From positions 1 through 64,000 of the forward strand of contig NZ_JAYGHA010000003.1 of the NCBI RefSeq assembly GCF_034931405.1: a stretch of DNA of 64,000 bases, written 5' to 3'. Positions 29,954 through 37,966 of this stretch are shown piece by piece; position 1 is the stretch's first letter; each line of letters starts with the position of its first letter. The notes beneath the pieces are model-generated. The model worked only from the letters and a program-made list of their open reading frames with translations. It made no database searches and was not told the DNA's origin. The translations under genes and the position numbers were made by a program. The DNA comes from RDYJ01 sp034931405. GTDB taxonomy: Bacteria > Cyanobacteriota > Cyanobacteriia > Cyanobacteriales > Nostocaceae.

Positions 29954-31648
29954 ATGACAGTTCTTACCTGTGCCATTACGGGAAAATCAATTACTCTATT
30001 GGGTGAAGAGATTGCTAATAGTGGTGAAGCGAAAGTTTGGCGAACTAATCAAAATGGTTATTTAGCGAAAATTTACCATTCTCCAACACCTGAACGGGTG
30101 CAGAAGTTAGCGGTAATGATAGCACATCCACCCACAGAACCAAATTCCCATCTTCATCATGTTTCTTTTGCTTGGCCTAAGTCGGTGTTGAAAAATGATC
30201 AGGGTGATTTTGTGGGCTTTTTGATGCCAGAAATTAGGGGTGGAAAAGAACTTATTGATGTTTATAATCCCCAGCGTCGAAAGCAGTTAAAACTTGAGAT
30301 TGATTGGCGGTTTCTGCACACAACGGCGCTAAATATTGTTTCAATTATTGAAGCACTGCACACTGCTGGTTATGTTTTGGGAGATATTAAACCACAAAAT
30401 ATTTTAGTTAATAATCGGGCTTTACCTTCAATTATTGATACAGATTCTTTTCAGGTGATAAATCCGAAAAATGGTAAGGTTTATTATTGTTTAGTTGGTT
30501 CTGAGGGATATACACCACCGGAACTGATTGGCAAAGATTTTGATAGTATTGAGCAAACGGAAGTACATGATAGATTCCGGTTAGGAGTAATTATCTATCA
30601 ATTATTATTTGGTGGTAATAATCCTTTTCAGGGAAAGTGGACAGGTGCGGGGGAAACTCCAGATATAAATGAACTTATTTGTCAGGGTTTATGGGTTAAT
30701 GGGTCAACTAATTTAATTGCAGCAGTAGCAAGAACAATTCCCCTGGAGATTGTTCATCCAGAGGTTCAGCAATGTTTTCTGAAATGCTTTAATGATGGGC
30801 ATAAAAATCCTAATTTCCGCCCTACGGCTAGGAAGTGGTTGGAGGCGTTAAAGGTAGGGAATGATAGGCTAACTATATGTGGCAGGGTAGATAATCATTA
30901 CTATAGCCGAACTTATGGTAAATGCTATTGGTGCGATCGCTCTACAAATCTTGGTGTTGATATTTTTCCTAAAAAAGCAGCTTCCACTCCAAAACCAATT
31001 ACCAACTACTCTCTACAGAATCTCAAAAGCCAAACACTTACTATTGGCGGTAATAACACTATCCAGTCAATTCCTAACTCCTCTTCACAGAATCTCACTA
31101 AGGCACATAAAAGATCATGGTGGTTTGGTCTTATTCTTAGTTATTGTGTAATACTAACGATGCCGACTACACTATACCTTATTCAGCTAGGTCAAGAATT
31201 GACTCAATCTGAATTGAAACATATACCTAACACTAATATTAATACTAACGATGCCGAAGCCCAATTCAAGCGTGGAGTTGCCCGTTCTAAATTTCCAATT
31301 ACTGATGAAAGTAATGGTGTAACTTTTAGTGTAGAATCTGTTAGCTACTCTGGTGGTGATTTACTAATCAGAGTGAATATGCAGAATAAAGGTAATAATT
31401 CTGTACGATTCTTGTATAGTCTTTTAGATATTACGGACAATAAAGGACGAACACTTCCCTTCCTCACAGAGCATTTACCAGCAGAATTACCTCCCAATAG
31501 CCGAGAGTTTTCAGGTACGGTGAGTATCCCCACAGCTTTACTGGATGATGTGAATAAGATATCTCTGTCTCTAACGGACTATCCTGAGCAAAAAGTGAAG
31601 CTAGAGGTAGTAGATATTCCTATCGGTCCGATTCGTGCCGTATGGTAA
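29954..31648 (+). CDS. Ser/Thr protein kinase with zinc-ribbon-like and transmembrane segments, third gene of the triad
   Basis: 564 aa. Kinase domain about 10-300: Gly loop ANSGEAKVW, K39 in YLAKIYH, catalytic loop GDIKPQNILV (D144, N149), and IDTDSF in place of DFG. The HRD His-Arg are replaced by LG, common in this family. A Cys pattern (C near 311 and CYWC near 327) resembles half of a zinc ribbon. A membrane helix (about 388-410) precedes an extracytoplasmic or periplasmic domain (about 430-560) with FSVESVSYSGGDLLIRVNM, like telokin-type DUF4352 domains. It probably senses an external signal and works with the vWA and PP2C proteins. Confidence 0.85.
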   Translation: MTVLTCAITGKSITLLGEEIANSGEAKVWRTNQNGYLAKIYHSPTPERVQKLAVMIAHPPTEPNSHLHHVSFAWPKSVLKNDQGDFVGFLMPEIRGGKELIDVYNPQRRKQLKLEIDWRFLHTTALNIVSIIEALHTAGYVLGDIKPQNILVNNRALPSIIDTDSFQVINPKNGKVYYCLVGSEGYTPPELIGKDFDSIEQTEVHDRFRLGVIIYQLLFGGNNPFQGKWTGAGETPDINELICQGLWVNGSTNLIAAVARTIPLEIVHPEVQQCFLKCFNDGHKNPNFRPTARKWLEALKVGNDRLTICGRVDNHYYSRTYGKCYWCDRSTNLGVDIFPKKAASTPKPITNYSLQNLKSQTLTIGGNNTIQSIPNSSSQNLTKAHKRSWWFGLILSYCVILTMPTTLYLIQLGQELTQSELKHIPNTNINTNDAEAQFKRGVARSKFPITDESNGVTFSVESVSYSGGDLLIRVNMQNKGNNSVRFLYSLLDITDNKGRTLPFLTEHLPAELPPNSREFSGTVSIPTALLDDVNKISLSLTDYPEQKVKLEVVDIPIGPIRAVW

Positions 31649-31817
31649 AACCACTAGGATTTGGCCGCTACGCTAAAGTAGAAAATGTATCTAATTTAAC
31701 GAAATATTCCTTATAGTCATCAATTGTACTAACATTACAAAAATAACATCCCAGAAAAAGCTGTTGTACTTCTATACATTTAGCTAAGGGTAGATAAAAT
31801 CAAAAAAAGTATTTATA

Positions 31818-32099
31818 ATGAGTGGAATACCACAAATTGACGTTACTCAATTACCTCCCGAAGTTCAAACCACTATCAATCTTATTTCCATAGGCGGTCA
31901 GTACCCTCATAGCAAAGATGGCATTGTGTTCAAAAACTTTGAAGGATTATTGCCACCACAACCGCGAGGATATTATAAAGAATACACAGTACCAACTCCC
32001 GGAGCAATAGACAGAGGTAGTCGTCGCCTCATTACTGGGCAAAATGGCGAAATTTACTATACTGCTGATCATTACATTACCTTTCAAGAAGTCATTTAG
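31818..32099 (+). CDS. Barnase-like guanyl-specific ribonuclease without signal peptide
   Basis: 93 aa matching the small microbial RNase fold. LPPEVQTTINLISIGGQYPH and NFEGLLPPQPRGYYKEYTVP lead into the catalytic set: E55 (YKEYTV), R66/R70 (DRGSRRLITG) and H85 (TADHYITF), numbering almost identical to RNase Sa. Secreted homologues have signal peptides; this one starts directly at MSGIPQIDVTQ and so stays in the cytosol, acting as a toxin. Its inhibitor is encoded 28 bases downstream. Confidence 0.92.
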   Translation: MSGIPQIDVTQLPPEVQTTINLISIGGQYPHSKDGIVFKNFEGLLPPQPRGYYKEYTVPTPGAIDRGSRRLITGQNGEIYYTADHYITFQEVI

Positions 32100-32127
32100 T
32101 CATCATAATTCAGGAGAAATAAAATAT

Positions 32128-32511
32128 ATGAGTGCATTTCTCAATGTTTTACCAATAGACATTAAACAAAACATCCGTGAAGCAGTGGAACAAATAGCTG
32201 CACAACCAGGAACAAAAGTTTTTTATCTTGATGGTAAAAAAATCAATAACAAACAAACATTTTTAACTCAAGCTGCTGAAGCAATGGAATTTCCTACATA
32301 CTTCGGCGCTAACTGGGATGCTTTTGATGAATGTATCACCGATTTAACATGGTGTCCGGCTCAAAGATATGTCATATTATATGATCATGCTGATATCTTT
32401 GCTCAAGCAGAACCGACACAGTACCAAATAGCAATGGATATTTTAAATTCAGCTAAAGAATACTGGGAAGCTAATCATATTCCTCTCAAGTTTTTAGTTA
32501 TTAACAAATAG
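32128..32511 (+). CDS. Barstar-family ribonuclease inhibitor
   Basis: 127 aa from ATG 32128, preceded by CAGGAGAAA. An upstream in-frame ATG at 32044 lies inside the ribonuclease gene and is rejected. The barstar core is clear: KVFYLDGKKINNKQTFLTQA, then FPTYFGANWDAFDECITDL with the conserved NWDAxxDxL helix that plugs the RNase active site. Adjacent order and spacing indicate an operon in which inhibitor expression follows toxin. Confidence 0.93.
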   Translation: MSAFLNVLPIDIKQNIREAVEQIAAQPGTKVFYLDGKKINNKQTFLTQAAEAMEFPTYFGANWDAFDECITDLTWCPAQRYVILYDHADIFAQAEPTQYQIAMDILNSAKEYWEANHIPLKFLVINK

Positions 32512-32544
32512 GTAAAGTTACATTTTCACTATTTGGAGATTTTT

Positions 32545-32795
32545 TGTTGTGGTTGTCAGAATCAGGATTTCCAGGATTTTAGGATGTACAGGATTGTTAT
32601 TTGTATATTTTCTGTGAATATTTAATGATTATAAATTATGATTTAGAGAAAAATATATTTTCTATCATTCACAACAACCTATATTTCCTAAAAAACATCC
32701 TGTTAATCCTCTAATCCTGGACATCCTGATTCTGACAAAAAAACATCCTGAAAATCCTTTAATCCTGGATATCCTGATTCTGACAAAAAAATCAC
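32545..32795. repeat. Inverted/direct repeat cluster with CAGAATCAGGAT ends
   Basis: GTCAGAATCAGGATTTCCAG at the left is complementary to the right-hand segments AATCCTGGACATCCTGATTC and AATCCTGGATATCCTGATTC, which are themselves tandem copies separated by CTGACAAAAAAACATCC. This is a repeat-type element whose right end has been duplicated; it fills about 250 of the 624 bases between barstar and arsA. The sequence 32800-33000 shows nothing recognisable. Confidence 0.65.
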
Positions 32796-33003
32796 AAATA
32801 ACACTCATAATCTAATCTTTATAAATAAATAATAAATAAGAAATATTCTACTTAAATAGATACAACCTATTTTTTTCATCCTGTGAATGCTTTAATAATT
32901 GTACCAACCCAGCCGAAAAAATTAAATTTGCCACAACCATAGACTTACACAAATAGTTAGTAGTAGCTGTTAAATTTACCCATTGAGGATGACTAGTTCA
33001 GAT

Positions 33004-33116
33004 CCCCGATTTACAGTAGCAGTAAGCATTCAAACCCGATTAATGCAAGGCTTTGTGATGAAAATTGCTACCGCCTGTACCTGCAATATACTATATCTAA
33101 AAAATCGGGGATCTTT
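33004..33116. repeat. GATCCCCGATTT inverted repeat
   Basis: GATCCCCGATTTACAG and AAAAAATCGGGGATC are the ends of a 110-base variant of the hairpin family seen at 4139, 5036 and 7848. It may end the arsA-like transcript arriving from the right. Confidence 0.6.
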
Positions 33117-33135
33117 GTTATTAGTCACCTGTGAT

Positions 33136-34323
33136 TTAAGCCTTCACAACCTCAGCAAAGCGGATTTTCAAATAATCATCTTCCATCTTTGCACCTGATG
33201 GTTGCAGTGCGGCTAAAGCTTGGGGTAAAACCAAATTACGGCGATGATTACCAATAGTAATGTTTAATTCGTCGCCACTTTTACTGAGTTGAACTTGATT
33301 TTTGGGAATGCCCGGTAAATAAAGTTCTAAGCTGTATTGGTTGTTTTCTTGGACAACTCTAATTGTTGTTTCTTTGTAATAAATCTGAGTTGGATCTTCA
33401 TTTGGGTAAAGAGTTTCTTTGAGTCTCTCTAATGCTGCTAAACCACACATTTCTTCAGAATAAAGAGGTACTTCTTTCACAGGTAGAGGGTGAAAGTTTT
33501 CATGAATTTCTTGGCGATATTGTTCTTGATTTTCTTTCCAACTTTGGAAAAATGGATCTTCAACTTCTTTGGGAATAATGCGATTAGCGATAATCAAATC
33601 TGTCGCTACATTATACAAACTCAAATAAGCATGAGCGCGAAGAGATTCTTTAATCACCATTTTTTCTGGGTTGGTGACAAGACGGACTGAAGTTTGAGTA
33701 TTATCAGTTAATACTTTTTCCAGTGCTTCTATTTGTTCATAAAACTCATAGGGCGCATCCATTACTTCTTTGTTTGGTAGAGAAAAACCAGCAATTGGCC
33801 TAAAAATAGGTTCTACCAGAGGTCTAAGTGCTACGGATATGTTTTGGAAAGGTTTGTAAAAACGCCGCATATACCAGCCACCAACTTCTGGTAAGCTTAA
33901 CAGACGTAGTGCAGTACCAGTGGGGGCGGAATCAATAATCAAAACGTCAAATTCCCCTTCATCATAATGACGTTTCATTCTTACCAAGCCGAAAATCTCA
34001 TCCATTCCTGGTAAAATAGCTAATTCTTCCGCTTGGATGCCGTCTAAACCCCGTGCTTGCAAAACTTGGGTAATATAACGCTTTACAGCACCCCAGTTAC
34101 CTTCTAATTCTTGCAGCGCATCGAGTTCTGCACCCCACAAATTTGGGCGCACTTGTCGAGCATCGTGTCCTAATTCTAGATCAAAACTGTCTGCTAGAGA
34201 GTGAGCAGGGTCTGTACTTAAAACTAGTGTCCGGTAGCCGAGTTCTGCACAACGGAGTCCAGTGGCTGCGGCGACGGAGGTTTTACCCACGCCACCCTTA
34301 CCTGTCATTAAAATTACTCGCAT
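33136..34323 (-). CDS. ArsA/Get3-family ATPase with C-terminal HSP20-like domain
   Basis: 395 aa. The deviant Walker A GKGGVGKTS is at 8-16, STDPAHSLADS is switch I-like, and DVLIIDSAPTGTALRLLSLP is Walker B/switch II. Residues about 305-395 (YSLELYLPGIPKNQVQLSKS and LNITIGNHRRNLVLPQAL) form an alpha-crystallin-type beta sandwich, as in cyanobacterial ArsA_HSP20 proteins. The metal-binding cysteines of arsenite pumps are not evident and no ars genes are near, so targeting of membrane proteins or another chaperone role is likelier than arsenic efflux. Confidence 0.9.
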   Translation of the reverse strand: MRVILMTGKGGVGKTSVAAATGLRCAELGYRTLVLSTDPAHSLADSFDLELGHDARQVRPNLWGAELDALQELEGNWGAVKRYITQVLQARGLDGIQAEELAILPGMDEIFGLVRMKRHYDEGEFDVLIIDSAPTGTALRLLSLPEVGGWYMRRFYKPFQNISVALRPLVEPIFRPIAGFSLPNKEVMDAPYEFYEQIEALEKVLTDNTQTSVRLVTNPEKMVIKESLRAHAYLSLYNVATDLIIANRIIPKEVEDPFFQSWKENQEQYRQEIHENFHPLPVKEVPLYSEEMCGLAALERLKETLYPNEDPTQIYYKETTIRVVQENNQYSLELYLPGIPKNQVQLSKSGDELNITIGNHRRNLVLPQALAALQPSGAKMEDDYLKIRFAEVVKA

Positions 34324-34366
34324 GGATAATTTGGCTCTGCCTGAATTTTGTTTACATTTATTTACA

Positions 34367-34756
34367 TTATCCTTTGTTTGCGGAAAATAGGTGTTGCTTC
34401 AATACATCTAATCGGGAACAATGCCAATGATCTATGTGGGAAATGATTAAATTTTCAGTATTAAGACGTAGTTCACTCCAACCAGAAATAGATACCCGTG
34501 GTTTCCAAGGAAGGGGAGAGTTCCAGCTAAGTGTCCACTCGCTTTTAATAATGTCTTCTTGACGTTGAATATTATGTAAATCCATTTTTAGATTGAGGAA
34601 GAAAGTCTGGATAAATTTAATCATCCATTTATAAAGTCCCAAACCCCGAAATTTAAATACAGCATCTTGAAAATAAACATCTGGTGCATAAATGCTGTAA
34701 GTTTGATTGACTGGAAATCTCGCGTAATCTGCTTTTAGGGTTTCTAAAATATTCAT
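34367..34756 (-). CDS. DUF2358 (SnoaL-like fold) protein
   Basis: 129 aa. MNILETLKADYARFPVNQTY, IYAPDVYFQDAVFKFRGLGL and WTLSWNSPLPWKPRVSISGW match the cyanobacterial/plastid DUF2358 pattern, a cone-shaped NTF2-like fold. No catalytic assignment exists. It is 43 bases upstream of the ArsA-type gene on the same strand; a shared transcript is possible. Confidence 0.82.
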   Translation of the reverse strand: MNILETLKADYARFPVNQTYSIYAPDVYFQDAVFKFRGLGLYKWMIKFIQTFFLNLKMDLHNIQRQEDIIKSEWTLSWNSPLPWKPRVSISGWSELRLNTENLIISHIDHWHCSRLDVLKQHLFSANKG

Positions 34757-34802
34757 TGGTAATTGGTAATGGTAATTGGTAATTGTGTTTTAATTCTAAA
34801 TT

Positions 34803-35711
34803 CTAAATTCTAAATTCTTCATGCTTTTGCGTTATTTCTACATAAATATGCTCTAAGCGGACAGGTTGACGAGAAATAGAATCAATGGGTATACCATCAA
34901 ATCTGACAAGTAGCTCTTTTAATTCTAACGGTTCTGGTAGTAAAAAAGCTAAATCGCTACCATAACGCCGGGTTGTGAAACCATATTCTTGAGCTAGGGA
35001 TATAGCTTTTTCTTCTTCTGTAGTTTGTAACATGACAATTTCTTGTCCGGGAATTAAAGTTTTTAACTCGGATAAACTTCCTTCAGCTAAAATTTTACCA
35101 TTTTTCAAAATCCCAATTCTGTTACAAAGTCTTTCCGCTTCATCTAATAAATGGGTTGTTAATAAAATTGTCATTCCTTGATTTTTTAGTTGGCGAATCA
35201 ATTCCCAAATTTCATATCTGGCTTCAATATCTAATCCTGTAGTTGGTTCATCAAGAATTACTAACTGAGGCTGATGTACCAAAGCAACAGCAATATTTAA
35301 CCGTCTTTGCATTCCACCGCTGAGAGTTTCCACAGGACTTTTTGCTCTATCTAATAAGTTAACAGCTTTGAGAGTTGCTTCAATTTGTTGCTTTTGTGTT
35401 TCTCGATCTAAACCGTAAATGTCAGCGAAAAAATTGAGATTTTCTGCACAAGAAAGGGTTTTATATAAAAGATTTTCTTGAGGAGCAATACCAATAAGTT
35501 TTTTGGTTGCTTCCGAAATAGGTTGATGATTGATGGTAATATAACCACTATCAGCATTGAGAAGGTTACAAATAATATTGATTGTTGTTGTTTTTCCGGC
35601 TCCGTTTGCACCTAATAAACCATAAACTTCTCCTGGTTGAATACTTAATGTTAAATTTTGGAGGACTTTTCGGCTTTTGTAAGACTTGTTTAAATTTTTA
35701 ATTCTCAGCAT
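34803..35711 (-). CDS. ABC transporter ATP-binding protein (DrrA/CcmA-like)
   Basis: 302 aa. Walker A GANGAGKTT (34-42), Q-loop IAPQENLLYKTLS, signature ETLSGGMQRRLNIA, Walker B LVILDEPTTGLD and H-loop LLTTHLLDEAERL; an additional 80-residue C-terminal domain is usual for the ABC-2 export class. Its likely permease is the ABC-2 protein at 36892-37665, same strand, but the two are separated by an unrelated gene on the other strand. Confidence 0.92.
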   Translation of the reverse strand: MLRIKNLNKSYKSRKVLQNLTLSIQPGEVYGLLGANGAGKTTTINIICNLLNADSGYITINHQPISEATKKLIGIAPQENLLYKTLSCAENLNFFADIYGLDRETQKQQIEATLKAVNLLDRAKSPVETLSGGMQRRLNIAVALVHQPQLVILDEPTTGLDIEARYEIWELIRQLKNQGMTILLTTHLLDEAERLCNRIGILKNGKILAEGSLSELKTLIPGQEIVMLQTTEEEKAISLAQEYGFTTRRYGSDLAFLLPEPLELKELLVRFDGIPIDSISRQPVRLEHIYVEITQKHEEFRI

Positions 35712-35990
35712 ATTGATAATTCAGATATTTTGTATTTTGACAACTTCAGCTTGACCGTCTGACAGAAGGGGTTGAAAACTAGAGACAAGGAGCTTTGAAA
35801 GAATTTACTTGCCAAATAACATTTTTTGCGCTATTACTAAGAGTAATTACGCATTTGACTGAGTTTTCTAATGAATTCAAGGCATTTGTGATAGCCTCCA
35901 GCACTGCGCTTCGTGCAATCGCTGAAGTTTGAGATTTTTAATAATTATCAACCCTAACTCACCCTAATCTTAGCTAAAGATCAGAAGAAT
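35712..35990. other. Gap with no clear feature
   Basis: 279 bases between divergent genes. It contains GCACTGCGCTTCGTGC-type imperfect palindrome at about 35900, but no identifiable promoter or repeat copy. Confidence 0.4.
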
Positions 35991-36791
35991 ATGAAAGAAA
36001 ATCAGGTCTTAAATATTGAGCAAGATTTTGCCCTTGTTTTAACAGCCAGTATTGATATCAAGGGAATGCCCAAAGCCTATCCTACTGTAGCAGAACAGCG
36101 ACAAGAAGATTATTATAATAGTGTCAAATACTATATCAATAATCAGCCGCGAATCCAGAAAATTATTTTTATTGAAAATTCAGGATGGCCTCTTGATAGA
36201 GTCAAAGAAGCTGTTGCTGATAATCCTTATGATAAAACCATTGAATTTATTTCCTTAGATTGTAATGATTTTCCCAGAGAATTTGGTAAAGGATACGGTG
36301 AGAGCTTATTAATAGAAAAAGGATTATTCAAATCTAATTTAATTAATACAGTCAACCATTTCGCTAAAATTACAGGTCGAATTTATTTAAAAAATATGAC
36401 CCAGGTATTGGAATCAACAAAAGAAAATTATGATTGTTTATGTGATTATAAAGATCAAGGGTGGAGAATTAAAAAAATCTTGGGTAAAAAGGATGTAAGT
36501 CCCTATTGCGATACTCGTTTTTTAGTTTTTAGCCAGAATTTTTATGAGCATACTATTAAACCTCTCCATCAAAAACATGAAAAGGGTTGTTTTTATTTAG
36601 AAACTCGTTTTTATCAAGCTATTAAAACTGTAGAAGGACAACATAAAGTTATTTATCGTTTTGCTATTGAGCCTGATTTTCAAGGAATTGCTGGTCATTT
36701 TGGTGGTAAAAACTATAGCAGTAAAAAGGAGAGAGCGAAGTTTATGATTCGTTCATTAACTCGAAAATTAATACCGATGTTACATCTTTAA
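35991..36791 (+). CDS. Glycosyltransferase-like protein of unknown specificity
   Basis: 266 aa. I do not recognise the family with confidence. ALVLTASIDIKGMPKAYPTV at the N-terminus, IIFIENSGWPLDRVKE, and GKGYGESLLIEKGLFKS then HFAKITGRIYLKNM resemble GT-A-type enzymes of surface polysaccharide synthesis. The C-terminus is basic (KFMIRSLTRKLIPMLHL). It sits alone on the plus strand between the two halves of an ABC exporter. No signal peptide. Confidence 0.6.
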   Translation: MKENQVLNIEQDFALVLTASIDIKGMPKAYPTVAEQRQEDYYNSVKYYINNQPRIQKIIFIENSGWPLDRVKEAVADNPYDKTIEFISLDCNDFPREFGKGYGESLLIEKGLFKSNLINTVNHFAKITGRIYLKNMTQVLESTKENYDCLCDYKDQGWRIKKILGKKDVSPYCDTRFLVFSQNFYEHTIKPLHQKHEKGCFYLETRFYQAIKTVEGQHKVIYRFAIEPDFQGIAGHFGGKNYSSKKERAKFMIRSLTRKLIPMLHL

Positions 36792-36891
36792 AACCTCAAA
36801 TTATTTCAAATTTGATGTCAGCCTTCAGATAACAAAGAAGAAGAAAATAACCTGAAAAGGATTCGGGGATATCGCTATTAGATAACTAGAT

Positions 36892-37665
36892 TTAAAGCCT
36901 TTTTTCCACCATCAACATCCGTTGATAAGATAACCATCCACAGACTAACATTATCATTGCAAACCAAAATAAAAACCAAAAATGTAAGATGATATCATTA
37001 AATTTATCACCATTAGCCCACACACCTAAAAGAGCTTCATTCATGTGATAAATAGGATTATATTTAGCAATCTCTAAAAGAGTTTTAGGAAATAATGAAG
37101 TTGGTAAAAAAGCCCCACCTAAAATTAATAATGGTACTCCGAAAGCCGCTACTAAAGCATTAACATCTTCAATGCGTCGAGCTAATTGTGTACCTAAAAT
37201 AAATCCTAAACCAACATAAGCAATAATGCTGAATATAATAATGATTATTCCTAATAAAATCGAACCTTTAAAAGTAGCACCCCAAAAAGCAGCAATAGCA
37301 TAAACTAAAAGCGTTTGTCCAATACCAATACAACTATGAGCGAGAAAAATTCCCAAAAAATAAGATGTGCCGCTTAAAGGAGAAATAAACAAGCGTTTCA
37401 AGGTTTGCTGTTCTCGTTCTGCAACTACAGTAGCGACACTTCCACCTAAACAGCTAAAAAACAGTGCTGCACCTACCAAAGTCGAAGGTGCAGCATTTTC
37501 AAAAGCCACAGCCATTGTGAGTTTTGCCCTTTCCGCTAAAATAAATCCGTTGAGAATTAAGATGGAAATTGGGAAAATGCTCCAAAAAATTAGGCTGCGT
37601 CTGCGTCGTAAGAGTTCAATTAAGATGCGCTGAGTTACAGCTATAGTTTCACGATAATATTTCAT
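36892..37665 (-). CDS. ABC-2 type transporter permease
   Basis: 257 aa, six membrane helices. TQRILIELLRRRRSLIFWSI precedes the first helix; EREQQTLKRLFISPLSGTSY is the conserved coupling motif and NPIYHMNEALLGVWANG marks the ABC-2 C-terminal loop. It should pair with the ATPase at 34803-35711 as a lipid, drug or polysaccharide exporter. The substrate is unknown. Confidence 0.9.
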   Translation of the reverse strand: MKYYRETIAVTQRILIELLRRRRSLIFWSIFPISILILNGFILAERAKLTMAVAFENAAPSTLVGAALFFSCLGGSVATVVAEREQQTLKRLFISPLSGTSYFLGIFLAHSCIGIGQTLLVYAIAAFWGATFKGSILLGIIIIIFSIIAYVGLGFILGTQLARRIEDVNALVAAFGVPLLILGGAFLPTSLFPKTLLEIAKYNPIYHMNEALLGVWANGDKFNDIILHFWFLFWFAMIMLVCGWLSYQRMLMVEKRL

Positions 37666-37819
37666 CCTGATTAGTGTATTTACAAATTTACCTAAAATTT
37701 ATACTATACTAAGTGTACACTGTTATCTGTGCAGAGTAGTAAATTAATAAATAATATATTACACTATCAAAGAATCTTGTAATTCGTAAGTATTCAGCTA
37801 TAGGAAATGTTGATACCCA

Positions 37820-37882
37820 GATCCCCGACTTCTGCGATCAATTCACAATTTATCGACACGATCATAAAAGAAGTCGGGGATT
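37820..37882. repeat. GATCCCCGACTTCT hairpin
   Basis: GATCCCCGACTTCTGCGATC and AAAGAAGTCGGGGATTTTAT flank a 25-base loop. Member of the family at 4139/5036/7848. It is the only distinct feature in the 301-base gap before the Rieske/FAD gene. Confidence 0.7.
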
Positions 37883-37966
37883 TTATCACTTTATTCCTGA
37901 ATGCTTACTGTAATTCACGCTTTTCGACATCGTGAAAATTGAATTGAGAATTTAATTGCGTAAATC

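Noticed and set aside
33136..34323. Arsenite efflux operon
   Set aside because: The ArsA-type ATPase lacks visible metal-binding cysteines and no arsB, arsC or arsR is nearby; the HSP20 extension points to another role.
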